Source: Mycolicibacterium sp. MU0053
GTDB taxonomy: Bacteria > Actinomycetota > Actinomycetes > Mycobacteriales > Mycobacteriaceae
Direction of reading: 5' to 3'
DNA length: 64,000 bases
Assembly: GCF_963378095.1 (NCBI RefSeq)
Contig: NZ_OY726397.1
Span: 1,550,001-1,614,000, forward strand
In this document: positions 62,036-64,000 of the stretch, in pieces
How positions within the stretch are numbered: the first letter of the stretch is position 1
How the letters are laid out: every line of letters starts with the position of its first letter
The notes under the pieces: model-generated
Databases searched by the model: none
The model's input: only the letters and a program-made list of their open reading frames with translations
What the model was told of the DNA's origin: nothing
Program-made: the position numbers and the translations under genes

Positions 62036-62746
62036 GTGAGCGAACCTTCACCAGAGCCGCCCGAACTGGCCGTCCACGCAAGCGGTCTCAGGATGCGTGG
62101 CCCCTGGGGCCCGGTCTACGGGCCCATCGACCTCGACATCGAGGCCGGCGGCGTGACCGTGCTGGTCTGCCCCGCCGGGTCGGGCCGTACCGCGTTGTTG
62201 ATGACGTTGGCCGGCCGAATGGCCCCGGACAGTGGTGATCTCACAGTGTTCGACCGCCGGCGCGCCAAGGACATCTTCGACGTGGCGGCGCTGGCGGGTA
62301 TCGACGAACTCGACACCGTGGCCGAGTCGGTCACCGTGCGCGACCTGATCACCGAGAAACTGCGCTGGGACGCCCCGTGGTACCGGCTGGTCCGGCGCGC
62401 CGACGAACGCGATCTGCATGCGGTGTGCGCGCCGGTGTTCGGCGACCTGCCGCTGCCCCCGCTCACCGAGTATGTCGAGGAACTCACCGAACTCGATCGG
62501 TTGCTGTTGCGGATCGCGTTGGCCAACACCGCACGTCCACCGCTGCTCGTGGTGGGCAACCTCGACTACGTGACCAGCGACCGCAACCGGGACAGCTTGA
62601 TCGAGCGCCTGATCGCCCTGGGTTCCCGGCAGACCGTCATCACCGCCACCGTCAACGGTGTCACCGGCCACGACGTGCGCGCTCAACTGCCGGTCGCCAA
62701 CACCACCCGGGCCGAACTGGCCAGCCACCAGAAAGGTGACCAGTAA
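62036..62746 (+). CDS. Degenerate ABC-type ATP-binding protein
   Basis: 236 residues with the shape of an ABC ATPase but damaged motifs. Walker A reads CPAGSGRTALL near 45-55, with Lys to Arg. The LSGGQ region reads ELTELDRLLLRIALA. The Walker B end reads LLVVGNLDYV, with Asp-Glu replaced by Gly-Asn. ATP hydrolysis is doubtful. It is two bases before the YhgE/Pip gene, so a nucleotide-sensing or structural partner of that membrane protein is likely. GTG start. Confidence 0.82.
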   Translation: MSEPSPEPPELAVHASGLRMRGPWGPVYGPIDLDIEAGGVTVLVCPAGSGRTALLMTLAGRMAPDSGDLTVFDRRRAKDIFDVAALAGIDELDTVAESVTVRDLITEKLRWDAPWYRLVRRADERDLHAVCAPVFGDLPLPPLTEYVEELTELDRLLLRIALANTARPPLLVVGNLDYVTSDRNRDSLIERLIALGSRQTVITATVNGVTGHDVRAQLPVANTTRAELASHQKGDQ

Positions 62747-62748
62747 CC

Positions 62749-64000
62749 ATGCTTGCCGGAATGTCGCTCGGTACCGATCTCAAGCGGTACTCCCGCGGAG
62801 CGCTGCCCCGGATCGCCCTGATCACGGTGATCGTGATGCCGCTGTTGTACGGCGCGATGTATCTGTGGGCGTACTGGAACCCGTTCGGCGAGGTGGACAA
62901 GGTGCCCGTCGCCCTGGTCAACGAGGACACCGGGGCGGTGGCCGACGGCCGGCCGCTGCGCGCCGGCGATGAGGTGGCACAGGCCCTGATCGATTCCAAA
63001 CAGCTTGATCTGCATCCGGTTTCGGCCGACGACGCCGCGGCCGGGGTGGCCTCGGGCCGGTATTACTTCTCGGTGACCCTGCCCCAGGATTTCAGCACTG
63101 CGATCGCCTCCCCGTCCGGGGGTGATCCCGAGCAGGCCAAGATCCGGTTCACCTTCAACGACGCCAACAACTACCTGGGTTCGATCATCGGCCAGAACGC
63201 GGCCCGCGAGGTGATCAACCAGGTCAACGCCAGCATCGGTGAGCGCACGGTGGGTACCGTGCTGACCGGCCTCACCGACGCCGGCGCCGGTCTGCGGCAG
63301 GCTGCCGACGGCGCCGAGCAGCTCAGCGCCGGGATGAGCGCCGCCGACGACGGCGCGCAGCAATTGGCTTCCGGCTCGGCCACACTGGCCGGTGGGCTGG
63401 TGACGGCGAAGGACGGATCCGCCCAGCTGGCCGCCGGCACCCGCCAGCTCTCGACAGCCGTGGACACCGCCATCGATCCGTTGATCGACGTGCTGGACCA
63501 GGTCGGCGGCCTCGGCCTCGATCCCGACGAGGTGGGCCGGGCCGCGCAGCACCTCAGCGGCGCGGTGCGCTCCACCACCGACCGCATCGCCGCGCTGCAC
63601 CTCGACACCGCACACGCGGCCTCGATCGTCGACCAGGCCGTCGGCGTGCTGCGGGCCAGCCCCGACCCGGCGATCCGGGACCTCGGCGGCTTCCTGGCCG
63701 GCGCGCAGCGGCTGTTGGACGCGCGGGGGATCGACCCGACCACCGACGAGGGGCTGATCCGGCTGCGCGACAGCGCCACTCAGCTGGAAAACGACCTCGG
63801 CGACCCGAACAGTAAGCTTCGGACCTTCCTGACCAAAGCCCTCACCGGCGGCTTGCGCGCCGACGTCGTCAAGCTGCGCGACGGGGTCGATCAGCTCGAC
63901 GACGGCGCGCAGCGACTCGCGGCCGGGCTGGTGCAACTGAGCGACGGCGGCAGCCGGCTGGCCACCGGTGCCGCCGAACTGGCTGCCGGGACCGAGCGGC
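62749..64000 (+). CDS. YhgE/Pip-family membrane protein (3' end cut by window)
   Basis: 417 codons are visible and the frame runs off the window. N-terminal membrane helix at about 22-43 (LITVIVMPLLYGAMYLWAYW), then the YhgE N-terminal domain (VPVALVNEDTGA; YYFSVTLPQDFS; FTFNDANNYLGS). A long extracytoplasmic region follows with heptad-like repeats (GAEQLSAGMS; GSAQLAAGTRQL; GAQRLAAGLVQLSDG). Further membrane helices typical of ABC-2-type YhgE/Pip proteins would lie beyond 64000. Related to type VII-associated or phage-infection proteins; function here unknown. Confidence 0.88.
   Translation, partial: MLAGMSLGTDLKRYSRGALPRIALITVIVMPLLYGAMYLWAYWNPFGEVDKVPVALVNEDTGAVADGRPLRAGDEVAQALIDSKQLDLHPVSADDAAAGVASGRYYFSVTLPQDFSTAIASPSGGDPEQAKIRFTFNDANNYLGSIIGQNAAREVINQVNASIGERTVGTVLTGLTDAGAGLRQAADGAEQLSAGMSAADDGAQQLASGSATLAGGLVTAKDGSAQLAAGTRQLSTAVDTAIDPLIDVLDQVGGLGLDPDEVGRAAQHLSGAVRSTTDRIAALHLDTAHAASIVDQAVGVLRASPDPAIRDLGGFLAGAQRLLDARGIDPTTDEGLIRLRDSATQLENDLGDPNSKLRTFLTKALTGGLRADVVKLRDGVDQLDDGAQRLAAGLVQLSDGGSRLATGAAELAAGTER

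Overview
The window is high-GC actinobacterial DNA, almost certainly from a fast-growing mycobacterium (Mycolicibacterium-type) or a very close relative. The reasons are a complete mceA-F operon with YrbE permease, Mce-associated (Mas) membrane proteins, a mycofactocin-type SDR, three P450s with a mycobacterial-type ferredoxin, several FadD/FadE-like enzymes, frequent GTG starts, and tightly overlapping stop/start codons. I saw no rRNA, tRNA, CRISPR array or transposase.

Layout. (1) 1-8.6 kb: the 3' part of yrbEB and mceA-F, a lipid/steroid-type importer, closed by a strong hairpin. (2) 8.7-11.7 kb: a Mas protein and four small secreted proteins. (3) 11.8-28.4 kb: a ring-degradation region. 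It holds a CoA ligase, an extended SDR, two KstD-like flavin dehydrogenases, an IclR regulator, and homologues of the whole upper mhp meta-cleavage set (C-C hydrolase, hydroxylase, extradiol dioxygenase). A luciferase-like monooxygenase, FMN reductase, cyclase-family hydrolase, SDRs and alpha/beta hydrolases follow. (4) 28.4-29.0 kb: a YefM/YoeB toxin-antitoxin pair. (5) 29.0-36.1 kb: a TetR-ferredoxin-P450 operon facing a minus-strand operon (kinase-like protein, SDR, acyl-CoA dehydrogenase, TetR, quinone oxidoreductase). (6) 36.5-43.6 kb: a plus-strand operon of amidohydrolase, two M24 proteins (one with its metal site destroyed), an atypical crotonase and a fused double CoA-transferase. (7) 43.7-54.6 kb: SDRs, a kinase-like protein, two P450s, TetR, crotonase, a second amidohydrolase, a FadD3-like ligase and an orphan BFD-type ferredoxin. 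(8) 54.6-56.0 kb: two further Mas proteins. (9) 56.2-64 kb: a TetR/DUF1707 pair, a probable beta-alanine module (aminotransferase, malonate-semialdehyde dehydrogenase, PucR), and a degenerate ABC ATPase beside a YhgE/Pip membrane protein cut by the window end.

How the genes may work together (inference). The Mce/Mas importer would take up a hydrophobic, ring-containing compound. P450s, SDRs and CoA ligases would functionalise it. The KstD-like enzymes would desaturate a ring towards a phenol. MhpA, MhpB and MhpC homologues would hydroxylate, open and cleave that ring. Acyl-CoA dehydrogenase, crotonases and CoA-transferases would process the acyl fragments. The logic resembles steroid ring A/B degradation (KstD, HsaAB, HsaC, HsaD) but uses mhp-family catalysts. 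The substrate cannot be read from sequence. The lower meta pathway (mhpD/E/F-type genes) is absent from the window.

A recurring dyad, GAGAAT-N3-ATTCTC, often in tandem at 22-bp spacing, lies upstream of several of these genes from 9.3 to 51 kb. It is the best sign that the block is one regulon. The local regulators appear to have different dyads of their own.
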